Source: JAJEFO01 sp965209045
GTDB lineage: Bacteria > Pseudomonadota > Alphaproteobacteria > Rhodobacterales > Rhodobacteraceae
DNA: 64,000 nt
Assembly (NCBI GenBank): GCA_965209045.1
Contig: CBDBPW010000001.1
Span: 992,001-1,056,000 of the forward strand
Direction: 5' to 3'
Shown here one piece after another: positions 25,859 to 35,047 of the stretch. The translations under genes were made by a program, and so were the position numbers. Every line of letters begins with the position of its first letter. Positions within the stretch are counted from its first letter, which is position 1. The notes under the pieces were generated by a model. That model did not search any database. It was not told the origin of the DNA and saw only the letters and a program-made list of their open reading frames with translations.

Positions 25859-26911
25859 ATGAACGAATTTTCGAACTTGTCGCGGCGGCGATTCCTTGCA
25901 GGCGGCGGTGGCGTGGCCATTGCCGGCGCGTTCGGGGGAGCAGTGCAACTGGTGCTTCCAGACGCAGCAAGTGCCATGGGAGCAAAGGTGGTCATCAAGT
26001 ATGACTGGCTGATGTCAAACGGGCAGATCGGCGATGTCGTGGCGGCCGAAAGGGGACTCTACGAAGCGGCGGGGCTGGACGTGGAATTCGCGCCGGGCGG
26101 GCCGAACTCGGCCACCGTGCCTCCGGTGATTTCGGGCGCGGCAACCCTCGGCCAGTTCTCGGAGACGCCGCAGCTCTTCAATGCGCGCGCGGGCGGCGTT
26201 CCGGTCACGATCCTTGGCTGTGGGTACCGGACCGGGCCGTATGCGCTGACCTCGAAGCCCGAGAAGCCGCTGCGCAACCTCGATGACCTGCAGAACGTGC
26301 GCGTCGGCATCCAGCCAACGGCCCGCTTCCTGATCGACGCTATCGCTGCCAAGCACGGCATCCCGATCGAGAACATCACCGTGGTTCCGGTCGGTTTCGA
26401 CAAGGCACCGCTTGTCGCGGGCGAAGTCGACGCCATAGGCGGCTGGATCACCAACACCCAGGCACTTTCGGTGGTGGGCGACGACCGGATCGACCTCTTG
26501 GTCAGCGATCTTGGGCTTGAATCCTACGCCGATGTCTATTTCGCGACCGACGATGCGGTGGACGGCAATGCCGAACAACTGGCAGCGTTCATCGGCGCGA
26601 CGGCAAAGGGCTGGGGCTGGGTCCATGCCAATCCGACCGAGGCCGTCGAGATCATGGTCGGTGCGGTTGACGGGCTAGATCTGGGCTGGGAGCTGAAGAC
26701 CATCGACCTGGTCCTGCGGCTCAGCTTCGACGAAGACACGTCCCGCGACGGGTGGGGTACCTTCGATCCCGCAAGCCTGGAGGCGCAGCTGGCGCTCTAC
26801 GACCAGATCGGCCAATACCCGAACGGGCGACCGAGCCTTGAGGAGGTCCACACCACCAGGATTCTCGAAATGACGGCAGACATGCGCCCGAAACTTGGCG
26901 CGCCGGCTTAA
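25859..26911 (+). CDS. ABC transporter substrate-binding protein, NMT1/THI5-like
   Basis: The 350-residue protein starts MNEFSNLSRRRFLAGGGG, a Tat signal with the SRRRFL motif, followed by a hydrophobic segment. The mature part (KYDWLMSNGQIGDVVAAERG, YEAAGLDVEF, RVGIQPTARFLIDAI) belongs to the NMT1/SsuA-type family that binds sulfonates, nitriles, pyrimidines or thiamine precursors. AGGAGAG lies upstream of the ATG. It works with the ATPase and permease that follow. Confidence 0.88.
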   Translation: MNEFSNLSRRRFLAGGGGVAIAGAFGGAVQLVLPDAASAMGAKVVIKYDWLMSNGQIGDVVAAERGLYEAAGLDVEFAPGGPNSATVPPVISGAATLGQFSETPQLFNARAGGVPVTILGCGYRTGPYALTSKPEKPLRNLDDLQNVRVGIQPTARFLIDAIAAKHGIPIENITVVPVGFDKAPLVAGEVDAIGGWITNTQALSVVGDDRIDLLVSDLGLESYADVYFATDDAVDGNAEQLAAFIGATAKGWGWVHANPTEAVEIMVGAVDGLDLGWELKTIDLVLRLSFDEDTSRDGWGTFDPASLEAQLALYDQIGQYPNGRPSLEEVHTTRILEMTADMRPKLGAPA

Positions 26912-26914
26912 GGC

Positions 26915-27691
26915 ATGAGCGCCGCGGCGGTCGAAACCGAGCGGCTTCACATCGGCTACGTGAACGGGCGGGACGCAGTCACCGTTCTGAGCGATGTCGA
27001 TCTGATCGTGCCCGAGGGCGAGTTCCTGATGATTCTGGGGCCCTCGGGCTGCGGAAAGTCCACGCTGCTGCGAGTCATCGCCAATCTGCTCGATCCCTTG
27101 GGCGGGCGGATCGCCGTTCTGGGCGGCGCGCCGGAGACGGCGCGCCGGGCGCGCAAGACGGGGTTCGTGTTCCAGGATGCAACGCTCTTGCCCTGGCGCA
27201 CGGTACTGCAGAACATTCGGCTGCCCGCGGTGGTGGGTGGCCGCCAATCGAAGGACCTTCCGGCGGTTCGCGTCGCGGAGGTGATGGCGCTGCTGGGCCT
27301 CTCGGGCCTCGAGAATCGCTACCCGTCCCAGCTTTCAGGCGGTCAGCGTCAGCGCGTGGCAATTGCCCGGGCGCTGGTGGATGAGCCCGAGATCCTCTTG
27401 ATGGATGAACCCTTTGGTGCACTCGACGAGATCACGCGCGACCGGCTGAATGACGAGTTGCTTTCGATCTGGCGCGACACCGGCACGACGATCCTCTTCG
27501 TCACCCATTCCATCGAGGAAGCGGTCTACATGGGCCAGCGCATCATGGTGCTTGGGGCCAATCCAGGTCGCATTCTAAACGTTCGCGACCTGCGGCCGAT
27601 AAAGTCCGCCAACAATGGCTGCCGGCGCGAGGATCCGGCCATCGTGGCCGAGATTGCCGCGCAGCGCCGCCTGCTGGCCGAAGCATCATGA
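26915..27691 (+). CDS. ABC transporter ATP-binding protein (SsuB/ThiZ-like)
   Basis: This 258-residue ATPase has Walker A (GPSGCGKST), Q-loop (FVFQDATLLPW), signature LSGGQRQRVAIARAL, Walker B (ILLMDEPFGALDE) and H-loop (FVTHSIEEA). The family serves sulfonate, nitrate, taurine and pyrimidine importers. It overlaps the permease gene by 4 bases. Confidence 0.92.
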   Translation: MSAAAVETERLHIGYVNGRDAVTVLSDVDLIVPEGEFLMILGPSGCGKSTLLRVIANLLDPLGGRIAVLGGAPETARRARKTGFVFQDATLLPWRTVLQNIRLPAVVGGRQSKDLPAVRVAEVMALLGLSGLENRYPSQLSGGQRQRVAIARALVDEPEILLMDEPFGALDEITRDRLNDELLSIWRDTGTTILFVTHSIEEAVYMGQRIMVLGANPGRILNVRDLRPIKSANNGCRREDPAIVAEIAAQRRLLAEAS

Positions 27692-28437
27692 GCCGCGCCG
27701 TCCAGATCCTTGCGCCTGTTTTCGGGGCGCTGTCGATCCTCGCCGCTTGGCAGTTCCTGCTGCCGCTTTCGGGCGTGCCGGCCTACATAGCGCCGACGCC
27801 CACCAAGATCGCTGCGGTCTTCGTCACGCAGACCGACCTGATCCTCAAGAATTTCCTGCCAACGGCGACCGAGGCGCTTGCGGGCTTTCTGTTTGGCAAC
27901 CTGACTGCCATGATGTTCGCGATCCTCTTCGCCTACGCCCGCTTCATCCGCGTGGCCTATTTCCCGGTAGTTCTGTTCTTCAACACGATCCCGATTCTTG
28001 CGCTGTCGCCCATCATCATCCTGATTTTCGGGCTGGGCATGACGCCCAAGATCATCATCGCCGCGATCATCTGCTTCTTCCCGACGCTTGTGAACATGAT
28101 CCGCGGTCTTGCTTCCGCCACTTCCAGCGAGGAAGAACTGTTCCGCATGCTGTCGGCCACGAAGTTCGAGACCTTCCTGCGGCTGCACCTGCCGCGCTCC
28201 CTGCCGATGCTGTTTTCTTCGCTGCGCATCGCTTCCGCCACGGCGGTGATCGGCGCCATCGTGGGGGAATGGATCGGGGCCGACAAGGGCCTTGGCGCGC
28301 TGATCATTCAAGCCACCTTCAACTACCAGTCCGACAGGCTTTACGCGGCGATCGTCGCGTCCTCGTCGCTCTCCATCGCGCTCTTTGCGTTGGTCGCATT
28401 GATTGAAGCGCGCGTGATGAGGGGCTGGGCGCGATAG
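27688..28437 (+). CDS. ABC transporter permease (SsuC/ThiX-like)
   Basis: This 249-residue protein has six predicted membrane segments and the binding-protein-dependent permease EAA loop (about residues 140-175, with LFRMLSATKFETFLRLHLP). The end (GDKGLGALI-like GADKGLGALIIQA) matches the SsuC family. It completes the importer begun by the NMT1-type binding protein. Confidence 0.9.
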   Translation: MSRAVQILAPVFGALSILAAWQFLLPLSGVPAYIAPTPTKIAAVFVTQTDLILKNFLPTATEALAGFLFGNLTAMMFAILFAYARFIRVAYFPVVLFFNTIPILALSPIIILIFGLGMTPKIIIAAIICFFPTLVNMIRGLASATSSEEELFRMLSATKFETFLRLHLPRSLPMLFSSLRIASATAVIGAIVGEWIGADKGLGALIIQATFNYQSDRLYAAIVASSSLSIALFALVALIEARVMRGWAR

Positions 28438-28984
28438 CCGGGACATTCGGCGTGTCGCGGAAAGGCGCGCTATCCTGCGAGCGCGCTGGCCGAATTGCGC
28501 GTGGACGCCGAGCAGGCCTCCAGATGAGGCGATGAAAGATCCGACCCTATTGCGACAAGTGGAAGGCCGCCTGCGCGGTCGGTTCCAGGCTCGCCGGCAG
28601 GCGGATCAGGCTGAATGACGGGCAGGAGGTTCGCCAGATCCGCCACTTGCAGGCCTCGTGCCGGCAGGCCGCGCCCGTGACCGTTGCCTTCGACCCGCAA
28701 GGGAATGAGGCCGCGGGCGCACTGTATCCCCATGGGTGCTGGCGAGCTACTTCAGGAACGTGTGCGCGGAGTCCAGCCTGGACGCGCCGCCGGCCCAAGG
28801 CCGGACGAGAGCCGGACTGTCGGATCAGCCGCCTTCGGAACAGGCCGGGCACCTTGCGCACCCGTGTCGCCAGCCTGTTCAATGGCGTGCCCTCCGGCAA
28901 GGCCCTTGATGCCGCCCGGCGCCCGGAATCGGGACGCCCGTGTGCGCAGTCCAGATCAATGTGACGCCTTGCAAGGGTCGCCTG
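28438..28984. other. Intergenic stretch with no recognisable gene
   Basis: About 550 bases lie between the permease and a convergent small gene. Short open frames on both strands have no family resemblance, and no repeat, tRNA or strong terminator was seen. Confidence 0.5.
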
Positions 28985-29236
28985 TCACGCGTCGTCCCTG
29001 AACAGCCGCTGGCAGGCGGCTTCGGCCCGGGCCAATCCCTCGTCGGTCAGCCAGACGGACTTCGCCTTGCTCACCGGATCGGAGATGAGGTCGCGGTCAT
29101 GAAGCCTGTCCATGGCCTGCCAGTTGAGGGTCTTCCATGCGCGCGCACCGCCAATTCGCGAATGCTCGCAAATGTTGAGATAGAGCAATGCCAGAACCGT
29201 TTCGTCGATCCTGTCGCTCTTGAGGTCGTCGCTCAC
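28985..29236 (-). CDS. DUF6429-family small protein
   Basis: This 83-residue protein matches the DUF6429 pattern: IDETVLALLYLNI, then RAWKTLNWQAMDRLHDRDLI and DPVSKAKSVWLTDEGL. The C-terminal part looks like a small winged-helix-like module. Function is unknown. Confidence 0.75.
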   Translation of the reverse strand: MSDDLKSDRIDETVLALLYLNICEHSRIGGARAWKTLNWQAMDRLHDRDLISDPVSKAKSVWLTDEGLARAEAACQRLFRDDA

Positions 29237-29321
29237 CGGAGGGACACTCCTTTCAATTCAGATCGCCCGAACAGCCCGCAATTCGTGACGGTAGCCCATG
29301 AAGGCCCAGGAGGTCGGTCGA

Positions 29322-29621
29322 TCATGCCTTGCCGACCTTGGCCGGCTTTGCGAAGGGCTGACTGCCGATTGCCCGCATCATCGCAAGCGTCTTGCGCAGC
29401 GTAGGATCGCCTTCGGCGCCGAAGGCGCGGCACAGCCGTTCGCGCGAAGGCGTGTTCGGGCGGAAAGTTTCGGACATGCTCTTGGCTTGCGCAGCCACGC
29501 CCTTGGCATGTGCCGCATGCGCGGGATCGTTCGTTTCCGACGCGGCGCGCACGACATCGGCGACGGCCTGATCAGATTTCAGGTGCTCGGCAGGTTCAAG
29601 GGCCGCGAGTTCTTCAGACAC
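29322..29621 (-). CDS. COG3636-type addiction-module antidote-like protein, no visible toxin
   Basis: This 99-residue protein aligns by eye with the HigA-like addiction-module antidotes: an AEHLKSDQAVADVVRAA start, a central helix-turn-helix region, and the closing SRERLCRAFGAEGDPTLRKT followed by LAMMRAIG, matching the family pattern LsReglYkAlspeGnPtl. In such modules a RelE/HigB-type toxin gene normally sits just upstream, but 29622-29806 holds none. It is either solitary or a leftover of a decayed module. Confidence 0.6.
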   Translation of the reverse strand: MSEELAALEPAEHLKSDQAVADVVRAASETNDPAHAAHAKGVAAQAKSMSETFRPNTPSRERLCRAFGAEGDPTLRKTLAMMRAIGSQPFAKPAKVGKA

Positions 29622-29806
29622 GGTCGTTTCTTCGTTTCGGCGGCGAGCATCCTCGGGACCTGATCTCGTGTCTCTGCGAACCCCTGTCCCAGCACAAGTC
29701 AGCGAGGCAGCGAAACTCGCCGTCTCGGCTGACGGGCCAAGTGGCGGGCCGGGCTGGTCGGATCCTGCGAGGGCCTGCAGCTCCCGGTTTGGGCGCGCGC
29801 CGTCGT

Positions 29807-29977
29807 CTATGCCTGTTGACTGAGCCGCTCGATTTCCTCTTTGATCTTCAGCTTTTGCTTCTTGAGCGCGGTGATCTCCAGGTCGTCGTATGAGGGGCGG
29901 CGCTGCGCCGTTTCGACTTCGATCGAGAGATCATGGTGTTTCTTGCGGAGTTCCTGAAGATGCGAACTCAAACTCAT
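29807..29977 (-). CDS. DUF465 (YdcH-like) small coiled-coil protein
   Basis: The start at 29977 gives 56 residues, the normal length for this family; the longer open frame upstream has no resemblance to it. The charged helical sequence MSLSSHLQELRKKHHDLSIE through LKKQKLKIKEEIERL is the conserved DUF465 pattern. Function is unknown. Confidence 0.85.
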   Translation of the reverse strand: MSLSSHLQELRKKHHDLSIEVETAQRRPSYDDLEITALKKQKLKIKEEIERLSQQA

Positions 29978-30272
29978 TTGCTTCCCCTTCCTTTTCGGTG
30001 ATGCCAGTCGAGCACGAAATGCGATTCGTGTCACGCGGTGATGGCCAAAAAGTGCAGAATCAAGGGTTGATTCCGGCCCCTGGGTCGCGTCCGGCCGGAC
30101 TCGACCCAGGCGCCTGATCGCATTGAGGGCCTTTGTCGCCGTGCCTGCGCCCTCTTCTTGGTTCGAGAGACGGGCAGCCCTGACGTGGGCAAGTACGTGA
30201 CTTCCACTCGACGAAATTCCTGCAACCGCCGCTCGGGCGATGTCCTCGTGCGGGCCTGTCCGCGTTGCGCAA

Positions 30273-31025
30273 TCATCCATCAAGGGCGAGTGCGGCGGCG
30301 TCGCGAAGGATTGCGTTTGCAGCCTCGGTATAGGCGCCACCGTCCGAGAGATGGCGGTCTCCTTCATGAAGGATGATCGCTGGCAGCAGGCGAAACGCGC
30401 CTTTCGAGCTTTTCCGGCCCTGCAGGATGAAGAGCTTCGCCGGACGGGAGCGTCGCGGCTGCATTGGCAGGACGCGGATGCTTCCCAGTCGCGTGCCGAC
30501 GTCCGCGAGCATGCGCGGCAAGTGTTCGATGCGCTGGATGAACGTCAGGGTGCCGCCCGGCCTTGCACGGCGCAGTCCGGCGTCAATCCAGGCCTCCATT
30601 ACCGTTTCCGAGCTTCGGCTGCCCTCGCGCTCCGGTTCCGGGGAAGCGCTTCCCGTTCTTCGATCGAAGTACGGCGGATTGAACATCACATGGTCAAAGC
30701 GCCGAGAGGTGACGCTCTTGGGCATGCACGCAATGTCGGCCTCGACAATCGTGGCGGCCAGTTGATTGAGGCCGAGGTTTTCCCGGGCCAGGCTGACATG
30801 GCCGGGGTTGCGGTCAATGCCGGTCACGGCCAGGTCCGGCACCCGCGCCATCAGGCAGAGCAGTGCGGTTCCGGCACCCGCGCCGAGCTCGAGAACCGAG
30901 TCGCCAGGCGACGCGGGTACGGACGCCGCCAGAAACACCGGGTCGGACCCGGCACGGTATCCTGTCACGGGCTGGCGAATTCTCAGGCGCCCCCCCAGGA
31001 AGGCGTCCGCGACAATTTTACTCAT
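30273..31025 (-). CDS. tRNA1(Val) adenine-N6 methyltransferase-like protein (TrmN6/YfiC family)
   Basis: This 250-residue class I methyltransferase has the SAM-binding motif VLELGAGAGTALLCL and the N6-adenine catalytic motif FNPPYF, plus an N-terminal LRIRQPVTGYRAGSDPVFLAA block typical of the YfiC/TrmN6 family. It probably methylates A37 of a tRNA. It overlaps the DUF2007 gene by 4 bases. Confidence 0.85.
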   Translation of the reverse strand: MSKIVADAFLGGRLRIRQPVTGYRAGSDPVFLAASVPASPGDSVLELGAGAGTALLCLMARVPDLAVTGIDRNPGHVSLARENLGLNQLAATIVEADIACMPKSVTSRRFDHVMFNPPYFDRRTGSASPEPEREGSRSSETVMEAWIDAGLRRARPGGTLTFIQRIEHLPRMLADVGTRLGSIRVLPMQPRRSRPAKLFILQGRKSSKGAFRLLPAIILHEGDRHLSDGGAYTEAANAILRDAAALALDG

Positions 31026-31237
31026 GGAACGACGGGCAGGTCGTTGTCCTTCAGGATCCTGCTCGCAATGAAGTAATCCTTGTCTTGAACCATCAGGCGG
31101 CGCGGCAGGACTCCGATCGAGCCTTCCAGTACACTCATGTGGACGTCCATCTGAAAGCAGTCTATATCCTCGCCCTCAAGGAGGGCCGTCGCGAAAGCGA
31201 TCAACGTGGGGTCGTTCGTGCGCATGAGCTCTCTCAT
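31022..31237 (-). CDS. DUF2007 family protein
   Basis: The ATG at 31237 gives 71 residues matching DUF2007 (putative signal-transducing protein): MRELMRTNDPTLIAFATALL, DCFQMDVHMSVLEGSIGVLP and a closing region RILKDNDL. Longer upstream frames lack resemblance. It is co-directional with the overlapping methyltransferase and divergent from ispB, with 54 bases between starts. Confidence 0.8.
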   Translation of the reverse strand: MRELMRTNDPTLIAFATALLEGEDIDCFQMDVHMSVLEGSIGVLPRRLMVQDKDYFIASRILKDNDLPVVP

Positions 31238-31291
31238 GAAATGAATAAATGGCAGACCCAGTTGTTTGTCGACCCCTCTGACGGGTGTGTG

Positions 31292-32296
31292 ATGAGTCTG
31301 GATACCTACGTCTCGGCAAGACCGTACCATCTGCTTGCGGAAGCGCTGCAAGATGACCTTGCCGCAATGGACCGGTTGATCCGGGAGCGGATGCAGTCAA
31401 GGAACGCACCGCTCATTCCGGAGATTGCCGCGCATCTCGTTGAAGCGGGCGGCAAGCGCGTGCGCCCGATGCTGACCCTCGCGGTCGCACGGCTCTTCGG
31501 TTACCGGGGCGAGGACCATCACCGATTGGCCGCGACGGTGGAGTTCATTCACACGGCGACACTTCTCCATGACGATGTCGTGGACGAAAGCCGACAGCGG
31601 CGTGGACGCCCGTCTGCGAACATGCTTTGGGACAACAAGTCTTCCGTTCTTGTCGGCGACTACCTGTTCGCAAGATCGTTCCAGTTGATGGTCGAGACCG
31701 GTTCCTTGCCGGTGCTTGGCGTTCTTGCCCAAGCTGCAGCAATTCTTGCCGAGAGCGAAGTGCTTCAGCTGTCGGCGGCGGCCAGCCTGGAGACTTCGGA
31801 AGAGATGCACCTGAGCATCCTTCGCGGGAAGACGGCAGCGCTCTTTGCCGCTGCCGCGGAAGTCGGCGGCATTGTTGCAGGCGCGAGCGAACGACAGGTG
31901 GGGGCCCTTCGGGAGTTCGGGGACGCGTTTGGCATCGCGTTCCAGATCGCTGATGACCTGCTTGACTACTTTGGTGATGCGGAAACCACCGGAAAGGAGC
32001 CGGGCAACGACTTCCGCGAGCGGAAGTTGACCCTGCCAGTGATCAAGGCGATTGCAACCGCGAGTGCAGAGGAGCGCGCCTTCTGGCAACGCACGATCGA
32101 AAGGGGAGAGCAGAAGGACGGCGACCTGGAACGGGCGCTGGAACTGATCGCCCGGCACGGTGCGGCGGCCGCAGCGCGGGAACAGGCGCTTGAATGGTCG
32201 GAACGGGCAAAGGGAGCCTTGGAACTCCTGCCCGACCACGAGTTGCGCGACATGCTGCATGACCTCACGGAATACGTCGTCGTGCGCCTCGTCTGA
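31292..32296 (+). CDS. ispB: Polyprenyl diphosphate synthase (octa/decaprenyl type)
   Basis: The ATG at 31292 gives 334 residues, a normal family length. Both Asp-rich motifs are present: LLHDDVVDESRQRRGRP and FQIADDLLDYFG, together with the GGKRVRP segment near residue 55. It builds the ubiquinone side chain from IPP. Its position next to ispE on the opposite strand matches gene order seen in Rhodobacterales. The frame is open far upstream, but that part lies over the DUF2007/methyltransferase genes. Confidence 0.92.
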   Translation: MSLDTYVSARPYHLLAEALQDDLAAMDRLIRERMQSRNAPLIPEIAAHLVEAGGKRVRPMLTLAVARLFGYRGEDHHRLAATVEFIHTATLLHDDVVDESRQRRGRPSANMLWDNKSSVLVGDYLFARSFQLMVETGSLPVLGVLAQAAAILAESEVLQLSAAASLETSEEMHLSILRGKTAALFAAAAEVGGIVAGASERQVGALREFGDAFGIAFQIADDLLDYFGDAETTGKEPGNDFRERKLTLPVIKAIATASAEERAFWQRTIERGEQKDGDLERALELIARHGAAAAAREQALEWSERAKGALELLPDHELRDMLHDLTEYVVVRLV

Positions 32297-32317
32297 AATG
32301 CCGGAAGCCCTGGAGCT

Positions 32318-33193
32318 TCAGCCCGGACGGACGCGCGGCGAGGCCAGTTCGGACTGATCACCGAGCTGTCCGGACGCAAGCCACCAATCGGGATGGAGTT
32401 CCGCAATCCCGACCTTCGCCTCGCGTGCAAGCCGTTCATCGCCAAAGAGCCCAAAACATGTGGCGCCCGATCCCGACACGCGAGCCAGGCCGCATCCGAG
32501 GCTCGTGCGCAGCAACGCGAGCACGTCGGCAATCACCGGTGCCTCTTCCAGGGCCGCCGGTTCCAGGTCGTTGCGCTGTTCCGACAGCCATTCAATGGCG
32601 CCAGGCACGTCGCGGGCTGGCGGCAGGTCGTCGGGCATTTTCCTGTTGTCCTTTCGGGCCAGGCTGGCGAAGACCTTGGCAGTCGACACAGGTGTTCGTG
32701 GGTTGACCAGAACTGCAGGAAGCGACGGGAGGTCGACGAACTCGATTCTCTCGCCGATTCCGCCCACGCGGCAGGGCCTGCATGAAAGGCACATTGGAAC
32801 GTCCGCGCCAAGCGCGAGGGCGCTCCTGGCACGGGCGGGCAGGTCTTCGTGGCGCGGCGCCAGCCCTCTCAGCACGGCGGCCGCATCCGCGGACCCTCCC
32901 CCGACACCGGCCGCAACGGGCAGGAGCTTTTCAAGCAGCACGGATGAACCCGCACCGCCTTTCACGAGAGAAGCCGCCTTCAATGCAAGGTTCTGCATCC
33001 CGGACGGAACCATCGCCGATTCCGTTCCCGTCACTGCCAGTTCCAGCGAGGGTCCGCTCTTGATGACCAAGCGGTCGTGGACCGGGGCGAAAGCAACCAG
33101 TGAATCTATCAGGTGATAGCCGTCGTTCCGCTGTCCGGTGACGTGGAGCGTCAGGTTGACCTTGGCCGGGGCGGCGACCTCAACCGTCGTCAT
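32318..33193 (-). CDS. ispE: 4-diphosphocytidyl-2-C-methyl-D-erythritol kinase
   Basis: This 291-residue GHMP kinase has the start VEVAAPAKVNLTLHVTGQRNDGYH and the ATP loop PVAAGVGGGSADAAAVLRGL. A Gly-rich C-terminal motif (RVSGSGATCFGLF) completes the family pattern. It phosphorylates CDP-ME in the MEP isoprenoid pathway. Its start overlaps the upstream TPR gene by 14 bases. Confidence 0.93.
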   Translation of the reverse strand: MTTVEVAAPAKVNLTLHVTGQRNDGYHLIDSLVAFAPVHDRLVIKSGPSLELAVTGTESAMVPSGMQNLALKAASLVKGGAGSSVLLEKLLPVAAGVGGGSADAAAVLRGLAPRHEDLPARARSALALGADVPMCLSCRPCRVGGIGERIEFVDLPSLPAVLVNPRTPVSTAKVFASLARKDNRKMPDDLPPARDVPGAIEWLSEQRNDLEPAALEEAPVIADVLALLRTSLGCGLARVSGSGATCFGLFGDERLAREAKVGIAELHPDWWLASGQLGDQSELASPRVRPG

Positions 33194-34901
33194 TCGCCAC
33201 TTTCAGCGGGGGAGCGCCTTCTTCAGCCAGGACGGCGTCGAGGCCTATTTCAAGCTTCCGGCGGATGCGGTCCGGATCGATGTCGTCATGGTCCGACTCG
33301 TCGGTTATGAGTGACAGGGCTCGATGCCACTGGAACTCGGCTTCGCGATGGCGTCCGACAGCCCAGTAGACGTCGCCAAGATGATCATTGACGATTGGAT
33401 CGATTGGCAAGCGCTCGGCTGCGTCTTCCATGTGCGGGACTGCTTCTGCGTATCTGCCGAGGCGGTAGAGGCCCCAACCAAGCGAGTCGATGATGTGCCC
33501 GGCATCTGGGCGTTGCTCGACTGCGCGTTCGATGAGGGCAAGCGCCTCCTCCATGTTTGTCTGCAATTCCAGAAGCGAATAGCCGAGATAGTTCAAGACC
33601 GTCGGCTGGTCCGGCTTCAGTTCGAGCGCCTTTCGGAAATCTGACTCGGCCTGGTCCCATTGGCCGGTCCGCTCAAATGCAATGCCCCTGGTGAAGTAGA
33701 TGATCCAGTGTTGCTCCATCGGTTCGCTGATCATCGAAATGGCGTTGTCGTAGGGCGCCTTTGATTCCTCGAACCGATCAAGCTCGCGGAGCAGGTCGGC
33801 AAGCGCGACATGGACTTGCAACAGATGCCCGTGGCTTTCGGTCAGTTGCTGCAGAACCTCGATGGCGGCACCCTCCTGCCCTGACTGTCGGAGCGCCTCG
33901 GCCCGTCCCATTTCGGCGGCATGGAACTGCGGATGGTCTCGCGGCACCTTGTCATAGACCTCGGTCGCGAGATCGTGCTGGTCCAGCTGCTCCAGCAGTT
34001 CCGCCGTCAGAAGCAAGGCGTCGATGTGGTCCGGGCGGAGCGCTGCGGCCATCCTGGCGTAGAGGAGCGTGTAGCTCCTTTGTGGCTCCTGACGCAGGGC
34101 GCTTGCGATGGAGTGGTATACCTCCGCCAGCCCGTCCCTTGCGCCGCGAACGGAGTTGAACGGAATGGTTTCGCCCGCTTCAAGCCGGGCACGCAAGTTC
34201 TCGAGATAAGGATCGCTCAGCGCGGAATTCCGGCTTTGTTCGATCAAGTCCAGCGCGTCGCCGTTGCGCTCAAGCTGGCTGAGAACTTCTGCGTATGCCA
34301 CGACGCCACGCCGGGGAAGGCGAAGCACCATGCCGGCGTCGCCTGACAGGATGTGCGCCGCCCCCTCGAAGTCGCCGGCCGAAGCGAGAGCGAGCGCCTT
34401 GTGGTAGAGTCCGAAAATGCGGGTGGATTCGTTGTCTGTCTCTGCCACCGTGTCAAAGGCTTCAAGCGCTTCCGCCATGCGGCCCGCGCCAAGAACGGCC
34501 CACGGCTTTGTCAGGTCGTCGAACAGCGGTCCGACAGAAAGACCGTCTTCCATTGCACCGAGCAGGCTTGGCCAATCGTCGTCTTGCGCGGCCTTTCCGA
34601 GAAGGACCAGGCTTGTAACCTGGCTGCTTTCGCCGGCTGCGCGAATGCGCTCCAGCACCCTTGCGGCACTTTCGAGATCGCCGAGGCTCAGGAACGCGGC
34701 GCCCGTGCTTTCGAGAATCGCAAGATTGTCCGGGTCGCTGGCCAAGGCATCCGAGAAATGCTCGGCGGCCGCGCCGTAGTCGTTCGCCTTGAAGGCCGAC
34801 CGGCCCGCAAGGTAGCTTCCCGCATCGGCAGCGGCGCCGGCTGCCGAGGGCCAGGTGCCGAGAGACAAGAGAAGGATGGGGGTCAAAAGGGCGAGACGCA
34901 T
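33180..34901 (-). CDS. Exported tetratricopeptide-repeat protein
   Basis: This 573-residue protein starts MRLALLTPILLLSLGTWPSAA, a Sec signal peptide, and then consists almost wholly of TPR helices. The clearest repeats are near the C-terminus (GQWDQAESDFRKALELKPDQ, GRYAEAVPHMEDAAERLPID, GRHREAEFQWHRALSL). It is probably a periplasmic or outer-membrane-associated scaffold. Its linkage to ispE and ETF-QO is common in Rhodobacterales; no precise role is known. Confidence 0.85.
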   Translation of the reverse strand: MRLALLTPILLLSLGTWPSAAGAAADAGSYLAGRSAFKANDYGAAAEHFSDALASDPDNLAILESTGAAFLSLGDLESAARVLERIRAAGESSQVTSLVLLGKAAQDDDWPSLLGAMEDGLSVGPLFDDLTKPWAVLGAGRMAEALEAFDTVAETDNESTRIFGLYHKALALASAGDFEGAAHILSGDAGMVLRLPRRGVVAYAEVLSQLERNGDALDLIEQSRNSALSDPYLENLRARLEAGETIPFNSVRGARDGLAEVYHSIASALRQEPQRSYTLLYARMAAALRPDHIDALLLTAELLEQLDQHDLATEVYDKVPRDHPQFHAAEMGRAEALRQSGQEGAAIEVLQQLTESHGHLLQVHVALADLLRELDRFEESKAPYDNAISMISEPMEQHWIIYFTRGIAFERTGQWDQAESDFRKALELKPDQPTVLNYLGYSLLELQTNMEEALALIERAVEQRPDAGHIIDSLGWGLYRLGRYAEAVPHMEDAAERLPIDPIVNDHLGDVYWAVGRHREAEFQWHRALSLITDESDHDDIDPDRIRRKLEIGLDAVLAEEGAPPLKVANDDG

Positions 34902-35047
34902 TGGTGATTCCTGAACTTGCGTTGTGCAACCTAAGGTGAGGCAGGCACCTTCGCAATCCCGCGTCTCGCTGACAAAGGGAACTCCGGCATGCCCGGCGTC
35001 CGCGTACGCACACCGGATCTCGGGTGCACCGCTTCCGAGGCCCGTCG

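Noticed and set aside
29978..30272. Upstream extension of the DUF465 frame and opposite-strand frames
   Set aside because: The normal 56-residue DUF465 protein starts at 29977; the extension has no resemblance to the family.
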